From Streptomyces cavernae (GTDB lineage Bacteria > Actinomycetota > Actinomycetes > Streptomycetales > Streptomycetaceae), in assembly GCF_004023625.1 (NCBI RefSeq), contig NZ_RPDJ01000002.1, positions 62,001 to 126,000 of the forward strand: a stretch of DNA of 64,000 nt, given 5' to 3'. Both the position numbers and the translations under genes were made by a program. Under the pieces are notes generated by a model. That model did no database searches. It saw only the letters and a list, made by a program, of their open reading frames with translations, and was not told where the DNA came from. Shown piece after piece: positions 44,594 to 56,876 of this stretch. Each line of letters begins with the position of its first letter. Positions within the stretch are counted from its first letter, which is position 1.

Positions 44594-44599
44594 TAGGGT
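44594..44599 (+). promoter_or_regulatory. clpP1P2 promoter -10 candidate
   Basis: TAGGGT, about 135 bases before the clpP1 start. The -35 position (around 44570) lacks a consensus, as expected for an activator-dependent promoter. Confidence 0.5.
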
Positions 44600-44732
44600 C
44601 CATGAATACGAGGGCAGGGGAGTCCCCGGACGCGAACGCCGCCGGGAGGCGGTACGGCACCCGGGGGATCCTAGGCCTGAAGCAGAACACGTGAGACGGC
44701 CCGGCGCCGTCGTAAGACGAGCAGGTGGATAC

Positions 44733-45353
44733 GTGACGAATCTGATGCCCTCCGCCGCCGGCGAGCCTTCCATCGGTGGCGGCCTCGGCGACCAGGTCTA
44801 CAACCGGCTGCTCAACGAGCGGATCATCTTCCTCGGCCAGCCGGTCGACGACGACATCGCCAACAAGATCACCGCACAGCTGCTGCTCCTTGCCTCCGAC
44901 CCGGACAAGGACATCTACCTGTACATCAACAGCCCCGGCGGTTCGATCACGGCAGGCATGGCGATCTACGACACCATGCAGTACATCAAGAACGACGTGG
45001 TGACCATCGCCATGGGCATGGCGGCCTCCATGGGCCAGTTCCTGCTCAGCGCCGGCACCCCCGGCAAGCGCTTCGCGCTGCCCAACGCCGAGATCCTGAT
45101 CCACCAGCCCTCCGCGGGCCTCGCGGGCTCCGCCTCGGACATCAAGATCCACGCCGAGCGGCTGCTGCACACCAAGAAGCGCATGGCCGAGCTCACCGCC
45201 TTCCACACAGGCCAGTCGGTCGAGCAGATCACCCGCGACTCGGACCGCGACCGCTGGTTCGACCCGATCGAGGCCAAGGAGTACGGCCTGATCGACGACA
45301 TCATGCCCACCGCTGCCGGCATGCCGGGCGGCGGCGGCACCGGGGCGGCGTAA
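44733..45353 (+). CDS. clpP1: ATP-dependent Clp protease proteolytic subunit 1
   Basis: A 206-residue serine peptidase subunit. The catalytic triad is partly readable: Ser99 in GMAASMGQF and His124 in ILIHQPSAG; the Asp lies in the following [11 protein letters not shown] segment. It assembles with ClpP2 into a tetradecamer that degrades proteins unfolded by ClpX or ClpC. GTG 44733 has GCAGGTGG upstream; an ATG at 44745 is possible. clpP2 follows after a 165-base GC-rich spacer that can fold (inverted CCGCGTAC/GTACGCGG words). Confidence 0.96.
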   Translation: MTNLMPSAAGEPSIGGGLGDQVYNRLLNERIIFLGQPVDDDIANKITAQLLLLASDPDKDIYLYINSPGGSITAGMAIYDTMQYIKNDVVTIAMGMAASMGQFLLSAGTPGKRFALPNAEILIHQPSAGLAGSASDIKIHAERLLHTKKRMAELTAFHTGQSVEQITRDSDRDRWFDPIEAKEYGLIDDIMPTAAGMPGGGGTGAA

Positions 45354-45518
45354 CCGGCGCACGCACGCCGGTGCGCGTCCCCCGCGGGTCCGCGGGCCGG
45401 CACGGCCCGGACCGGCCCGCAGGCCCGCGTACGCCGCCGTGAGCCGCGTACGCGACGCGCAGCCCCACCACCCCCCAGCCGACCGCCAAAGCCCTTCCCA
45501 GGCTCTCAGGAGACACCA

Positions 45519-46229
45519 GTGAACGACTTCCCCGGCAGTGGCCTCTACGGCCGCGTGCAGGCCGCTCGAGCGACGGCCGACCGTATGCAGGCCGAGTACA
45601 CCGGCGCCCGCGCCGAGTCCCGCTACGTCATCCCGCGCTTCGTCGAGCGCACCTCCCAGGGCGTGCGCGAATACGACCCGTACGCGAAGCTGTTCGAGGA
45701 GCGCGTCATCTTCCTCGGCGTCCAGATCGACGACGCCTCCGCCAACGACGTCATGGCGCAGCTGCTGTGCCTGGAGTCGATGGACCCCGACCGGGACATC
45801 TCGGTCTACATCAACAGCCCCGGCGGCTCCTTCACGGCGCTGACGGCCATCTACGACACGATGCAGTTCGTGAAGCCCGACATCCAGACGGTCTGCATGG
45901 GCCAGGCGGCGTCCGCCGCCGCCGTCCTGCTGGCCGCCGGCACGCCCGGCAAGCGCATGGCGCTGCCGAACGCCCGTGTGCTGATCCACCAGCCGTACAG
46001 CGAGACCGGTCGCGGCCAGGTCTCCGACCTGGAGATCGCCGCCAACGAAATCCTCCGGATGCGCTCGCAGCTGGAGGAGATGCTGGCCAAGCACTCCACC
46101 ACGCCGATCGAGAAGATCCGCGAGGACATCGAGCGCGACAAGATCCTCACGGCCGAGGACGCGCTCTCGTACGGCCTGATCGACCAGATCATTTCCACCC
46201 GCAAGATGAACAACTCGGCTGTCCGCTGA
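45519..46229 (+). CDS. clpP2: ATP-dependent Clp protease proteolytic subunit 2
   Basis: A 236-residue ClpP paralogue with a longer N-terminal segment ([20 protein letters not shown]) than ClpP1, probably a processed propeptide. Ser132 in [12 protein letters not shown] and His in [13 protein letters not shown] are the catalytic residues. [18 protein letters not shown] and [12 protein letters not shown] are family hallmarks. GTG 45519 follows CAGGAGACACC. Clustered with clpP1 and clpX; probably bicistronic with clpP1 under ClgR control. Confidence 0.96.
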   Translation: MNDFPGSGLYGRVQAARATADRMQAEYTGARAESRYVIPRFVERTSQGVREYDPYAKLFEERVIFLGVQIDDASANDVMAQLLCLESMDPDRDISVYINSPGGSFTALTAIYDTMQFVKPDIQTVCMGQAASAAAVLLAAGTPGKRMALPNARVLIHQPYSETGRGQVSDLEIAANEILRMRSQLEEMLAKHSTTPIEKIREDIERDKILTAEDALSYGLIDQIISTRKMNNSAVR

Positions 46230-46387
46230 CGCGAGCCTGTTATCGTTCGCCGCCCTTGGTGCGGGTCACGTCAAAGTGAACCGCGCCAAGGGGGGCCCGA
46301 ACAGGGGCCCCGGCAAGGTACCGTCGGACATAAGGCACCAGGAGCCGCTGGATCTACGGCGTCTCCCAGGCGAAGGGGAAGCACACC

Positions 46388-47674
46388 GTGGCACGCATCG
46401 GTGACGGCGGCGATCTGCTCAAGTGCTCGTTCTGTGGCAAGAGCCAGAAGCAGGTCAAGAAGCTCATCGCAGGCCCCGGTGTGTACATCTGCGACGAGTG
46501 CATCGATCTCTGCAACGAGATCATCGAGGAGGAACTCGCCGAGACGAGCGAGGTGCGCTGGGAGGAACTGCCCAAGCCCCGCGAGATCTACGAGTTCCTC
46601 GAGGGCTACGTGGTGGGCCAGGAGGCCGCCAAGAAGGCTCTCTCGGTCGCGGTGTACAACCACTACAAACGGGTCCAGGCCGGTGAGAACGGCGGGGCCC
46701 AAGGCCGCGACGACGCCATCGAGTTGTCGAAATCGAACATCCTGCTGCTGGGCCCCACCGGTTCCGGCAAGACGCTGCTCGCGCAGACCCTCGCCCGCAT
46801 GCTCAACGTCCCGTTCGCCATCGCCGACGCGACGGCGCTGACGGAGGCGGGCTACGTGGGCGAGGACGTGGAGAACATCCTCCTCAAGCTCATCCAGGCC
46901 GCGGACTACGACGTCAAGAAGGCCGAAACCGGGATCATCTACATCGATGAGATCGACAAGGTCGCGCGGAAGAGTGAAAACCCCTCCATCACACGCGATG
47001 TGAGCGGCGAGGGCGTCCAGCAGGCCCTGCTGAAGATCCTGGAGGGCACCACCGCCTCCGTTCCTCCGCAGGGCGGGCGAAAGCACCCGCACCAGGAGTT
47101 CATCCAGATCGACACGACGAACGTCCTGTTCATCGTGGGCGGCGCGTTCGCCGGTCTGGAGAAGATCATCGAGGCGCGGGCCGGCGCGAAGGGTATCGGC
47201 TTCGGCGCCACGATCCGCTCCAAGCGCGAAATCGAGTCGAAGGACCAGTTCGAGGACGTCATGCCGGAGGACCTGGTGAAGTTCGGGATGATCCCCGAGT
47301 TCATCGGCCGCCTCCCGGTCATCACCTCCGTCCACAACCTCGACCGCGAGGCGCTCCTGCAGATCCTGATGGAGCCGCGCAACGCGCTGGTGAAGCAGTA
47401 CCAGCGCCTGTTCGAACTCGACGGCGTGGAGCTGGACTTCGAGCGTGAGGCCCTGGAAGCCATCGCCGACCAGGCGATCCTCCGCCAGACCGGCGCGCGC
47501 GGCCTGCGCGCCATCATGGAAGAGGTCCTCATGTCCGTGATGTACGAGGTCCCGTCCCGCAAGGACGTGGCCCGTGTCGTCATCACGGCCGACGTCGTCC
47601 ACTCGAACGTGAACCCGACGCTGATCCCGCGGGACGCGCGGGGACGCGGCTCGGGCGAGCAGAAGACCGCGTAA
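46388..47674 (+). CDS. clpX: ATP-dependent Clp protease ATP-binding subunit ClpX
   Basis: A 428-residue AAA+ unfoldase that feeds ClpP. N-terminal zinc-binding domain [10 protein letters not shown]...[10 protein letters not shown] (about 14-40). Walker A GPTGSGKT, pore loop AGYVGED, Walker [12 protein letters not shown], the RKH pore-2 loop ([10 protein letters not shown]) and the ClpP-docking IGF loop (KGIGFGATI) are all present. GTG 46388 is used. The 158-base spacer after clpP2 contains TATCGT (46241-46246), a possible separate promoter. Confidence 0.97.
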   Translation: MARIGDGGDLLKCSFCGKSQKQVKKLIAGPGVYICDECIDLCNEIIEEELAETSEVRWEELPKPREIYEFLEGYVVGQEAAKKALSVAVYNHYKRVQAGENGGAQGRDDAIELSKSNILLLGPTGSGKTLLAQTLARMLNVPFAIADATALTEAGYVGEDVENILLKLIQAADYDVKKAETGIIYIDEIDKVARKSENPSITRDVSGEGVQQALLKILEGTTASVPPQGGRKHPHQEFIQIDTTNVLFIVGGAFAGLEKIIEARAGAKGIGFGATIRSKREIESKDQFEDVMPEDLVKFGMIPEFIGRLPVITSVHNLDREALLQILMEPRNALVKQYQRLFELDGVELDFEREALEAIADQAILRQTGARGLRAIMEEVLMSVMYEVPSRKDVARVVITADVVHSNVNPTLIPRDARGRGSGEQKTA

Positions 47675-47681
47675 GCGGAGC

Positions 47682-47731
47682 GACGCACGGAAGGGGCCCC
47701 GGTCGACGGACCGGGGCCCCTTCCGTGCGTC
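47682..47731. terminator. Very strong convergent terminator after clpX
   Basis: A perfect 23-bp stem (47682-47704 with 47709-47731) and a GACG tetraloop begin 8 bases after the clpX stop. It serves clpX and the leftward gene ending at 47745. Confidence 0.95.
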
Positions 47732-47744
47732 CGACGGCCTGGGG

Positions 47745-48722
47745 TCAGGCCTTGACGCGCACTTCCTTGCGGAGCTTGGCCGCGGTTTCGGCCGCCTCCT
47801 CCAGGGAGCCGGACTTGCCGCTCATGATGTCCGCGAAGTCCAGCGGCATCACCATGGCGACGGTGCTGTGGTCACCCCAGACGCAGAACGGGATCGACAT
47901 CTCCTTGGGGCCGGCACCCGACTCGCCCATGTCGCCCTTGAGCTCCTGGCACTTGAGGACCGCACCGTCGAGGCCGCTCGGGCTGAAGGCCTTCGGGCTG
48001 CCGACGAGCTTTCCTTCGTCCTTGCTGCCCTCCTCCTCGCTCTTCTTCTTCATGTAGGCGAACATGCTGTCGACGACCGCCTCCGGGTCGTCGATCGTGC
48101 CGTAGACGCCCCCGAACGTCAGCTGCTTCATCGCGAGCGGGTTGCTCTCGTCGCCCGACTCGTAGGTGGCGTCGACGTCCTTGGGGTTCTTCACGCCCCA
48201 GGACTCGGCGTCCTTCAGATCCGACTTGGTCATGCCGCCGCTGCCGGACTCCTTGCCCTTCTTGTACTCACCGCCGAGCACCGACGCGGGAGCCGTCAGC
48301 TTGTGCGGCCCGTCGTCGGGGATGTCGGAACCGCTGCCGCCCCCGCCGCCTATGACGAAGTACGCCCCCACGGCAATCGCCGCCACGACCGCCACCGCAC
48401 CGATGATCAGGCCCGTCTTCTTGCCGCCGCCCCCCGGGGCCGGCGGCTGCGGGACGGTGCCGTACGGGGGCTGCTGGCCGTACGGGGGCTGCTGACCGTA
48501 GGGCGGCTGCTGGCCGTACGGGTTGTCCTGGGCCGGAACGCCCTGGGGAGCCTGCTGGGGGTACCCGTAGCCGGGCTGCGGCGGAGCCTGCTGCGGATAG
48601 CCGTAGCCGGGCTGGGGGGCCTGGGGGGCGTTCTGCGGCGGCTGGCCGTAGGGGCCAGGCTGGCCGTAAGGCCCGGGCTGCTGGGGCTGCCCGCCATAGG
48701 GGCCTGGCTGGTTGTAGCTCAT
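47745..48722 (-). CDS. Pro/Gly/Tyr/Gln-rich single-pass membrane protein, unknown function
   Basis: A 325-residue protein. The first about 95 residues are cytoplasmic low-complexity repeats ([41 protein letters not shown]). One membrane helix follows ([20 protein letters not shown], about 100-122), then an extracellular domain of about 200 residues with two cysteines ([16 protein letters not shown]). Such architecture is frequent in streptomycetes; no specific role can be assigned. It ends in a conserved-looking basic tail ([10 protein letters not shown]). Start ATG 48722. Confidence 0.82.
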   Translation of the reverse strand: MSYNQPGPYGGQPQQPGPYGQPGPYGQPPQNAPQAPQPGYGYPQQAPPQPGYGYPQQAPQGVPAQDNPYGQQPPYGQQPPYGQQPPYGTVPQPPAPGGGGKKTGLIIGAVAVVAAIAVGAYFVIGGGGGSGSDIPDDGPHKLTAPASVLGGEYKKGKESGSGGMTKSDLKDAESWGVKNPKDVDATYESGDESNPLAMKQLTFGGVYGTIDDPEAVVDSMFAYMKKKSEEEGSKDEGKLVGSPKAFSPSGLDGAVLKCQELKGDMGESGAGPKEMSIPFCVWGDHSTVAMVMPLDFADIMSGKSGSLEEAAETAAKLRKEVRVKA

Positions 48723-48845
48723 CTCTGGGTCTCCCCCCGGTGCTTATGTGTTCCGAACATCCTGACGGAACGGATCGCACCCTGTGACACGGGAAGCCCG
48801 ACCGTTACCGAAGAATCGGGTTTCGGGACGACCCCGTGACACCCC

Positions 48846-48851
48846 TAAACT
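48846..48851 (+). promoter_or_regulatory. -10 element of leaderless valS promoter
   Basis: TAAACT ends 6 bases before the GTG start at 48858; no ribosome-binding site is present. No T-box structure is visible upstream. Confidence 0.55.
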
Positions 48852-48857
48852 GAGCGG

Positions 48858-51482
<2,625 letters not shown>

Positions 51483-51510
51483 CCGCCTCTCGTGCTTGCG
51501 TCACGACGTC

Positions 51511-51575
51511 GGGGCGGGGGGGGGGGGGGGGGGGGGCCCCCCCCCCAAACCCCCCCCCCCCCCCCCCCCCGCCCC
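51511..51575. repeat. Perfect G21/C21 inverted repeat between valS and folC
   Basis: The segment reads GGGGC, then 21 G, then 10 C, AAA, 21 C, then GCCCC. The arms 51511-51536 and 51550-51575 are 26-base exact reverse complements with a 13-base loop. It starts 28 bases after the valS stop and may terminate it. The right arm covers the position expected for the folC -35 element. Homopolymers this long are exceptional in Streptomyces DNA; an assembly or sequencing artefact must be considered. Confidence 0.8.
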
Positions 51576-51581
51576 ACTTCG

Positions 51582-51587
51582 TAGACT
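51582..51587 (+). promoter_or_regulatory. -10 element of leaderless folC promoter
   Basis: TAGACT ends exactly 6 bases before the GTG at 51594. The matching -35 window (about 51558-51564) lies inside the C21 run. Confidence 0.6.
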
Positions 51588-51593
51588 GTCCCC

Positions 51594-53093
51594 GTGAGTG
51601 AGCTCCCCCCGGACGACAGCGACCGCTTCGACGAGATCGTCGACGCCGAGACGGACCGCGACCCCGATCTCGCCGTGATCGAGGCAGGCAGCCGTACCCT
51701 GCGCACCCAGGGCGGACCGCCCCAGACGGACGTCCCCGCGCGCCCCACCGACCCCGAGGTCGACAAGGCCCTACGGGAGGTCGAGGCGGAGCTCGCCACC
51801 CGCTGGGGCGAGACCAAACTCGAGCCCTCCGTGACCCGGATCGCCGCGCTCATGGACGTGCTCGGCGAACCGCAGCGCGCATACCCCTCGATCCACATCA
51901 CGGGCACCAACGGCAAGACCTCCACCGCCCGCATGATCGAGGCCCTCCTCGGAGCCTTCGAACTGCGCACCGGCCGCTACACCAGCCCCCACGTCCAGTC
52001 GATCACCGAGCGGATCAGCCTGGACGGCGCCTCGATCTCCGCCGAGCGTTTCGTCGAGACGTACAACGACATCAAGCCCTACATCGAACTCGTCGACTCC
52101 CAGCAGGAGTTCCGGCTCTCCTTCTTCGAGGTCCTCACCGCGATGGCGTACGCGGCGTTCGCGGACGCGCCGGTCGACGTGGCCGTCGTCGAGGTGGGCA
52201 TGGGCGGCAGCTGGGACGCCACCAACGTGATCGACGGCGACGTCGCCGTCGTCACCCCCATAGACCTCGACCACACCGACCGCCTCGGTACCACCCCCGG
52301 CGAGATCGCGGTGGAGAAGGCCGGCATCGTCAAGCAGGACGCCACCGTGATCATGGCCCAGCAGCCGGTCGACGCGGCCCAGGTACTGCTGAAGAAGGCC
52401 GTCGAGGTGGACGCGACCGTGGCCCGCGAGGGCCTGGAGTTCGGCGTCGTCTCCCGCCAGGTCGCCGTGGGCGGGCAGCTGCTCACGCTGCGCGGGCTCG
52501 GCGGCGAGTACGCGGAGGTCTTCCTGCCGCTGCACGGCGCCTACCAGGCGCACAACGCCGCCGTGGCACTCGCCGCGGTCGAGGCGTTCTTCGGTGTCGG
52601 CTCCCAGCGCCCCCAGCCGCTCGACTTCGACACCGTCCGCAAGGCCTTCGCCTCCGTGGCCTCCCCGGGCCGCCTGGAGGTGGTGCGCCGCTCGCCGACC
52701 GTGGTGCTGGACGCCGCCCACAACCCGGCCGGCGCCCGCGCCACGGCGGAAGCCGTCAGCGAGGCGTTCGACTTCAGCCGGCTCATCGGTGTGGTCGGCG
52801 CGAGCGGTGACAAGAACGCGCGCGGGCTGCTGGAGGCGTTCGAGCCGATCTTCGCCGAGGTCGTGATCACCCAGAACTCCTCGCACCGCGCGATGGACGC
52901 GGACGAACTGGCCGGGATCGCGGTGGAGGTGTTCGGCGAGGATCGCGTCCAGGTCGAACCGCGCCTCGACGACGCGCTGGAGGCCGCCATCACGCTCGCC
53001 GAGGAAGAGGGCGAGTACGCGGGTGGCGGCGTGCTGGTCACCGGTTCCGTCATCACCGTCGGCGAGGCCCGACTGCTCTTGGGGAGGGGCTGA
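51594..53093 (+). CDS. folC: Folylpolyglutamate / dihydrofolate synthase
   Basis: A 499-residue Mur-ligase-family enzyme adding glutamate to dihydropteroate or folates. ATP loop GTNGKTSTARM at about 104-114; other family segments are RYTSPHVQSITERI, VEVGMGGSWDATNV, VDVAVVEVG and LDAAHNPAGA. An N-terminal acidic extension of about 60 residues (SELPPDDSDRFDEIVDAETD) is typical of streptomycete FolC. It is probably leaderless from GTG 51594. A DUF4233 gene follows 7 bases downstream. Confidence 0.95.
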   Translation: MSELPPDDSDRFDEIVDAETDRDPDLAVIEAGSRTLRTQGGPPQTDVPARPTDPEVDKALREVEAELATRWGETKLEPSVTRIAALMDVLGEPQRAYPSIHITGTNGKTSTARMIEALLGAFELRTGRYTSPHVQSITERISLDGASISAERFVETYNDIKPYIELVDSQQEFRLSFFEVLTAMAYAAFADAPVDVAVVEVGMGGSWDATNVIDGDVAVVTPIDLDHTDRLGTTPGEIAVEKAGIVKQDATVIMAQQPVDAAQVLLKKAVEVDATVAREGLEFGVVSRQVAVGGQLLTLRGLGGEYAEVFLPLHGAYQAHNAAVALAAVEAFFGVGSQRPQPLDFDTVRKAFASVASPGRLEVVRRSPTVVLDAAHNPAGARATAEAVSEAFDFSRLIGVVGASGDKNARGLLEAFEPIFAEVVITQNSSHRAMDADELAGIAVEVFGEDRVQVEPRLDDALEAAITLAEEEGEYAGGGVLVTGSVITVGEARLLLGRG

Positions 53094-53099
53094 GTTCCG

Positions 53100-53456
53100 T
53101 TGCGTACCCTCTGTGCTTCGACCCTGATCGGCGAGTTCTTCGTGATCGGCTTCGCGGGGCTCGTCGCGATGAAGGACTCCGACCTCTCCATGACCACGGT
53201 CTGGACGGTCTGCGGTGTCGCGATGGGGCTGAGCGTCCTGCTCTGCGGGATGATCACCCGCCCCGGCGGGGTCCATCTCGGATGGGCCCTGCAGATCGCG
53301 TTGATCGGATCCGGGTTCGTCGTTCCGGCGATGTTCTTCCTGGGGCTGGTCTTCGCCGCCCTGTGGTGGGCGTCGGTGCACTACGGGCGGAAGATCGACG
53401 AGGCCAAGGCGCGGTTCGCCGGAGAGGCGGAGAAGGCCAGTCCCTCCGGCGCCTGA
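53100..53456 (+). CDS. DUF4233 small membrane protein
   Basis: A 118-residue protein with four predicted membrane helices (LIGEFFVIGFAGLVA, TVCGVAMGLSVLLCGM, LGWALQIALIGSGFVV, AMFFLGLVFAALWW) and a charged tail. The order folC-DUF4233-ndk is conserved in actinobacteria, and the family is known only by that context. A TTG start 6 bases after the folC stop suggests translational coupling; no ribosome-binding site is obvious. Confidence 0.88.
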   Translation: MRTLCASTLIGEFFVIGFAGLVAMKDSDLSMTTVWTVCGVAMGLSVLLCGMITRPGGVHLGWALQIALIGSGFVVPAMFFLGLVFAALWWASVHYGRKIDEAKARFAGEAEKASPSGA

Positions 53457-53598
53457 GCCGGCCCCTGAGCCGGCCCGGCGGGGCCCGGGCTGGAAGTACC
53501 GCTTCCCTGACATTGAGTGACGCGCACCAGGCCACGCCCTGTAGCCTCGGTGCTCTCCGCACACCTGAATCACATGTAATCCGTAAGGAGCCACGCTC

Positions 53599-54012
53599 GT
53601 GACCCAGCGCACCCTCGTCCTTCTCAAGCCCGACGCCGTCCGTCGCGGCCTGACCGGCGAGATCATCAGCCGCATCGAGCGCAAGGCCGGCTGGCAGATC
53701 ACCGCGCTGGAGCTGCGCACGCTGGACCAGGACACCCTGGAGCAGCACTACGGCGAGCACAAGGGCAAGCCGTTCTACGAGCCGCTGGTCGCGTTCATGG
53801 CCTCCGGCCCGGTCGTCGCCCTGATTGTCGAGGGCGAGCGGGTCATCGAGGGCGTGCGCGCGCTCGCCGGCCCGACCGACCCGATCGCCGCCGCGCCCGG
53901 CTCCATCCGTGGCGACTACGGCGTGATCGTCCGCGAGAACCTGATCCACGCCTCGGACTCCGAGGAGTCCGCCGAACGCGAGGTCAAGATCTTCTTCCCG
54001 GCTCGCGCCTGA
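53599..54012 (+). CDS. ndk: Nucleoside diphosphate kinase
   Basis: A 137-residue enzyme that equalises NTP pools through a phospho-histidine. The catalytic His is in ENLIHASDSEESAEREVKIF, the conserved HxSDS block. The N-terminal TLVLLKPDAVRRGL is diagnostic. GTG 53599 follows AAGGAG. An intergenic region of 142 bases separates it from DUF4233, so it may have its own promoter. Confidence 0.97.
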   Translation: MTQRTLVLLKPDAVRRGLTGEIISRIERKAGWQITALELRTLDQDTLEQHYGEHKGKPFYEPLVAFMASGPVVALIVEGERVIEGVRALAGPTDPIAAAPGSIRGDYGVIVRENLIHASDSEESAEREVKIFFPARA

Positions 54013-54018
54013 GCGGTG

Positions 54019-54055
54019 AGCCGGCGGCGGGCGGGCGTTGCGCCCGCCGCCGGCT
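54019..54055 (+). terminator. ndk terminator
   Basis: A 15-bp perfect stem (54019-54033 with 54041-54055) and 7-nt loop begin 6 bases after the stop codon. Confidence 0.9.
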
Positions 54056-54449
54056 CCCGTGCCGCACGCAGGTCTTGCGTGCCCGAGCGGGGTGTGGGGG
54101 TGGAAGCCATCGGTGGCCAGGTGGCCCCCACCCGAACGGCCCACCACAGCCCCACGGAAAATCCAGCAAAAATTCACCCTGACCGGATGTCAGGAGAGTG
54201 GCGGCCGACCAGCGGCAGCCGTAGATTTCCGGCCGTCCGCTGGCATATGCGTGCCGATCGGGGGAACGGATGCCCCCGTTGGCCCGTCTCCAGAAGCGAG
54301 ACCGCGCATCATCTGCTGACAATGGCGAAGACCCTCGCGCGGTGTTCCGCGGTGGCGAGACTACGATGGACGCCATCACGTCACCGCGCCCACCTCGCCG
54401 TCCTGAAAAGCCGTCAACGCTCCACTTTGGGAAGGCCAGACGAATCCTG
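54056..54449. other. mreB upstream region
   Basis: About 390 bases with no gene. S. coelicolor mreB is known to have several promoters here. I note TACGAT at 54362-54367 as a -10-like word but cannot assign -35 elements. The open frame through here is in frame with mreB but lacks family sequence. Confidence 0.4.
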
Positions 54450-55481
54450 ATGGGGAACTCAATGTCGTTCATCGGCCGTGACATGGCTGTCGACCTCGGG
54501 ACCGCCAACACGCTGGTGTACGTCAGGGGTCGCGGGATCGTACTCAACGAACCGTCCGTGGTCGCGATCAACACCAACACCGGTGGCATCCTCGCGGTCG
54601 GCGCCGAAGCGAAGAAGATGATCGGGCGCACGCCCGGCAACATCGTGGCCGTACGTCCGCTCAAGGACGGCGTCATCGCCGACTTCGAGATCACCGAGCG
54701 GATGCTCCGCTACTTCATCCTGAAGATCCACAAGCGGAGGTATCTCGCCCGTCCTCGCGTGGTCGTCTGCGTTCCCTCCGGGATCACCGGTGTTGAGCGG
54801 CGCGCCGTCATCGAAGCGTCCTCCCAGGCCGGCGCACGTCAGGTGCACATCATCGAGGAGCCGATGGCGGCGGCCATCGGCTCCGGACTGCCGGTGCACG
54901 AGGCCACCGGCAACATGGTGGTGGACATCGGCGGCGGCACCACGGAGGTCGCGGTCATCTCGCTCGGCGGCATCGTCACCGCCCAGTCCATCCGGGTGGC
55001 GGGCGACGAGCTGGACAACGCGATCATCCAGCACATCAAGAAGGAGTACAGCCTCCTCCTCGGTGAACGGACGGCCGAGCAGATCAAGATCACGATCGGT
55101 TCGGCGTACGACCTCGACACTGACGAGCACACCGAAATCCGTGGCCGTGACCTCGTTTCCGGGCTGCCGAAGACCGTTGTCGTCTCGGCGTCCGAAGTCC
55201 GCAAGGCCATCGAGGAACCGGTCAACGCCATCGTCGACGCCGTGAAGACCACGCTCGACAAGTGCCCGCCGGAGCTGTCCGGCGACATCATGGACCGCGG
55301 CATCGTCCTCACCGGCGGCGGCGCTCTGTTGAGGGGACTCGACGAGCGGCTGCGCCGGGAGACCGGGATGCCGATCCATATCGCCGAGGACCCGCTGGAC
55401 AGCGTGGCGCTCGGATCCGGCAAGTGCGTCGAGGAGTTCGAGGCGCTCCAGCAGGTGCTGGACGCCCAGCCACGCAGATGA
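54450..55481 (+). CDS. mreB: Rod-shape determining actin homologue MreB
   Basis: A 343-residue bacterial actin. Phosphate-1 motif [14 protein letters not shown], phosphate-2 [14 protein letters not shown] and adenosine motif [15 protein letters not shown] are present. ATG 54450 gives [15 protein letters not shown] and the 343-residue length I recall for S. coelicolor; ATG 54462, with GGGGAAC before it, is possible. In Streptomyces MreB acts mainly in aerial hyphae and spore-wall thickening. First gene of the mre cluster. Confidence 0.96.
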   Translation: MGNSMSFIGRDMAVDLGTANTLVYVRGRGIVLNEPSVVAINTNTGGILAVGAEAKKMIGRTPGNIVAVRPLKDGVIADFEITERMLRYFILKIHKRRYLARPRVVVCVPSGITGVERRAVIEASSQAGARQVHIIEEPMAAAIGSGLPVHEATGNMVVDIGGGTTEVAVISLGGIVTAQSIRVAGDELDNAIIQHIKKEYSLLLGERTAEQIKITIGSAYDLDTDEHTEIRGRDLVSGLPKTVVVSASEVRKAIEEPVNAIVDAVKTTLDKCPPELSGDIMDRGIVLTGGGALLRGLDERLRRETGMPIHIAEDPLDSVALGSGKCVEEFEALQQVLDAQPRR

Positions 55482-55792
55482 CGTACGGCCGCGAGCGCGC
55501 GTACGCCGGCCGGAGGTGCCCCGCGGGTTCCGGTGCGTACCCGTGAAGTCGGCGCGTCGGCTCGAGCGGTGCGACGGACCGGGCCCCACGCATCGGGCCG
55601 GCCCGTCCGGCCCGCGCACCCGGGTCGACACGCGCGCTGCATCCGCCGTACGGGGTAGCCGCAGCTGCCATCCCGTGCGGCGGATCGTTGAAACACAGGC
55701 ATAAGCTCCCGAAGGGGCGCGGGGCTCCCCAGGCTTCCAGGGCTCCCCCAAGGGCTATAGGAATTCCGACGAGGAAGGCACGGCCGCCGCAC
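55482..55792. other. Spacer between mreB and mreC
   Basis: 311 bases, GC-rich with several CGTACG/GCGCGTAC words able to fold. TATAGG (about 55756) and TAAGCT (55702-55707) are promoter-like but unsupported. GAGGAAGG at 55771 is the mreC ribosome-binding site. Confidence 0.35.
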
Positions 55793-56863
55793 GTGAGGGA
55801 CACACGAGAGAGTCGGCTGCTCCTGGTGCTGCTGATCGCCATCGCGTTCGCATTGATCACGGTGGACATCCGCGGCGGGGAGGACTCACCCGTCGACGGT
55901 GCCCGGCATGCCGCCGCCGCCGTCTTCGGCCCGGTCGAGAACGGTGTCGCGGCCGCGGTCGACCCGATCGGCAACGCCGTCGCCGCCATCCGCGACTCCG
56001 ACGAGCGCCACGACCGCGTCGCCCGGCTGGAGCGCGAGAACGCGGCGCTGAAGGCGAAGCTGGGCAGCGACGACCGCAACCGCAGCCGGGCCACGCAGCT
56101 CGACAAGATCCTCAAGGTGGCGGGCGAGGGCCAGTACGGCATCAAGGGAGCCGAGGTCATCGCGATAGGAGCGGCGCAGGGCTTCTCCTGGACCATCACC
56201 ATCGACGTCGGCGCCAACGACGGCATCAAGCGCGACATGACCGTCCTCAACGGAGACGGTCTGGTCGGACGGGTCACCACCGTCGGACCGAACACGGCCA
56301 CCGTGCTCCTCGCCAACGACCCCGACTTCACCGTGGGCACCCGCATGGAGTCCACCGACGAACTCGGCTTCGCCTCCGGGCAGGGCGACCGACCGCTCCG
56401 CGTCGAACTCCTCAACGGAAAGGCCAAGGTGAAGAAGGGCGACCGCCTGGTCACCTTCGGCTCGCAGGCCGACAAGCCGTTCGTCCCGGGCGTACCGGTC
56501 GGCGATGTGGTGCGGGTCGACCCCTCGGGTGGCGACCTGACCCGCACGCTCTATGTGAAGCCGTATGTGAGCTTCACCAGGCTGGACATCGTCGGCGTGG
56601 TCGTCGAGGCCCCGGCCAGGGACCCGCGCGACACGGTCCTCCCAGACAAGCCCAAGCCGACCCCCACGCCCACCGTGACGGTGACGGTGACGCCGTCGGC
56701 CGGTGGGGTCGCCGACGGCTCGCAGCAGGAGCAGCAGGGACAGCAGGACCAGCAAGGGAACGGGCAGCAGGAGCAACTGGCGGACCAGCAACTGGAACAG
56801 CGGCAGCAGCAACAACAAGATCAGCAGCAGGACCTGCAGCAATACCAGCAGCAAGAACAGTAG
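55793..56863 (+). CDS. mreC: Rod-shape determining protein MreC with Gln-rich tail
   Basis: A 356-residue bitopic protein: N-terminal membrane helix (LLLVLLIAIAFALITVDIRG), coiled coil (about 60-95, VARLERENAALKAKLG), then the two beta-barrel MreC domain with ANDPDFTVGTRMES and DRLVTFGSQADKPFVPGVPVG. The last about 50 residues are almost half glutamine (QQEQQGQQDQQGNGQQEQ ... LEQRQQQQQDQQQDLQQ), coded mainly by CAG/CAA repeats. GTG 55793 is chosen for GAGGAAGG; in-frame codons upstream are not family-like. Confidence 0.94.
   Translation: MRDTRESRLLLVLLIAIAFALITVDIRGGEDSPVDGARHAAAAVFGPVENGVAAAVDPIGNAVAAIRDSDERHDRVARLERENAALKAKLGSDDRNRSRATQLDKILKVAGEGQYGIKGAEVIAIGAAQGFSWTITIDVGANDGIKRDMTVLNGDGLVGRVTTVGPNTATVLLANDPDFTVGTRMESTDELGFASGQGDRPLRVELLNGKAKVKKGDRLVTFGSQADKPFVPGVPVGDVVRVDPSGGDLTRTLYVKPYVSFTRLDIVGVVVEAPARDPRDTVLPDKPKPTPTPTVTVTVTPSAGGVADGSQQEQQGQQDQQGNGQQEQLADQQLEQRQQQQQDQQQDLQQYQQQEQ
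56709..56856 (+). repeat. CAG/CAA-rich coding repeat (MreC poly-Gln tail)
   Basis: Irregular runs of CAGCAG/CAGCAA interrupted by GAG, GGG and GAC codons, in frame with mreC. Confidence 0.85.
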
Positions 56864-56876
56864 GAGCTGAACTTTC

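Larger units (their letters stand above)
44066..44732. other. Spacer upstream of clpP1 containing its regulatory region
   Basis: The left part (44066-44520) is GC-rich with no supported gene; long open frames here are products of composition and the repeats. Three GATCGGCCCCT words recur at 44351-44420. The right part holds the ClgR-type site and -10 element listed separately. Confidence 0.5.

Noticed and set aside
48723..48857. T-box riboswitch ahead of valS
   Set aside because: The promoter -10 is 6 bases from the start codon, leaving no leader, and no T-box sequence is visible.
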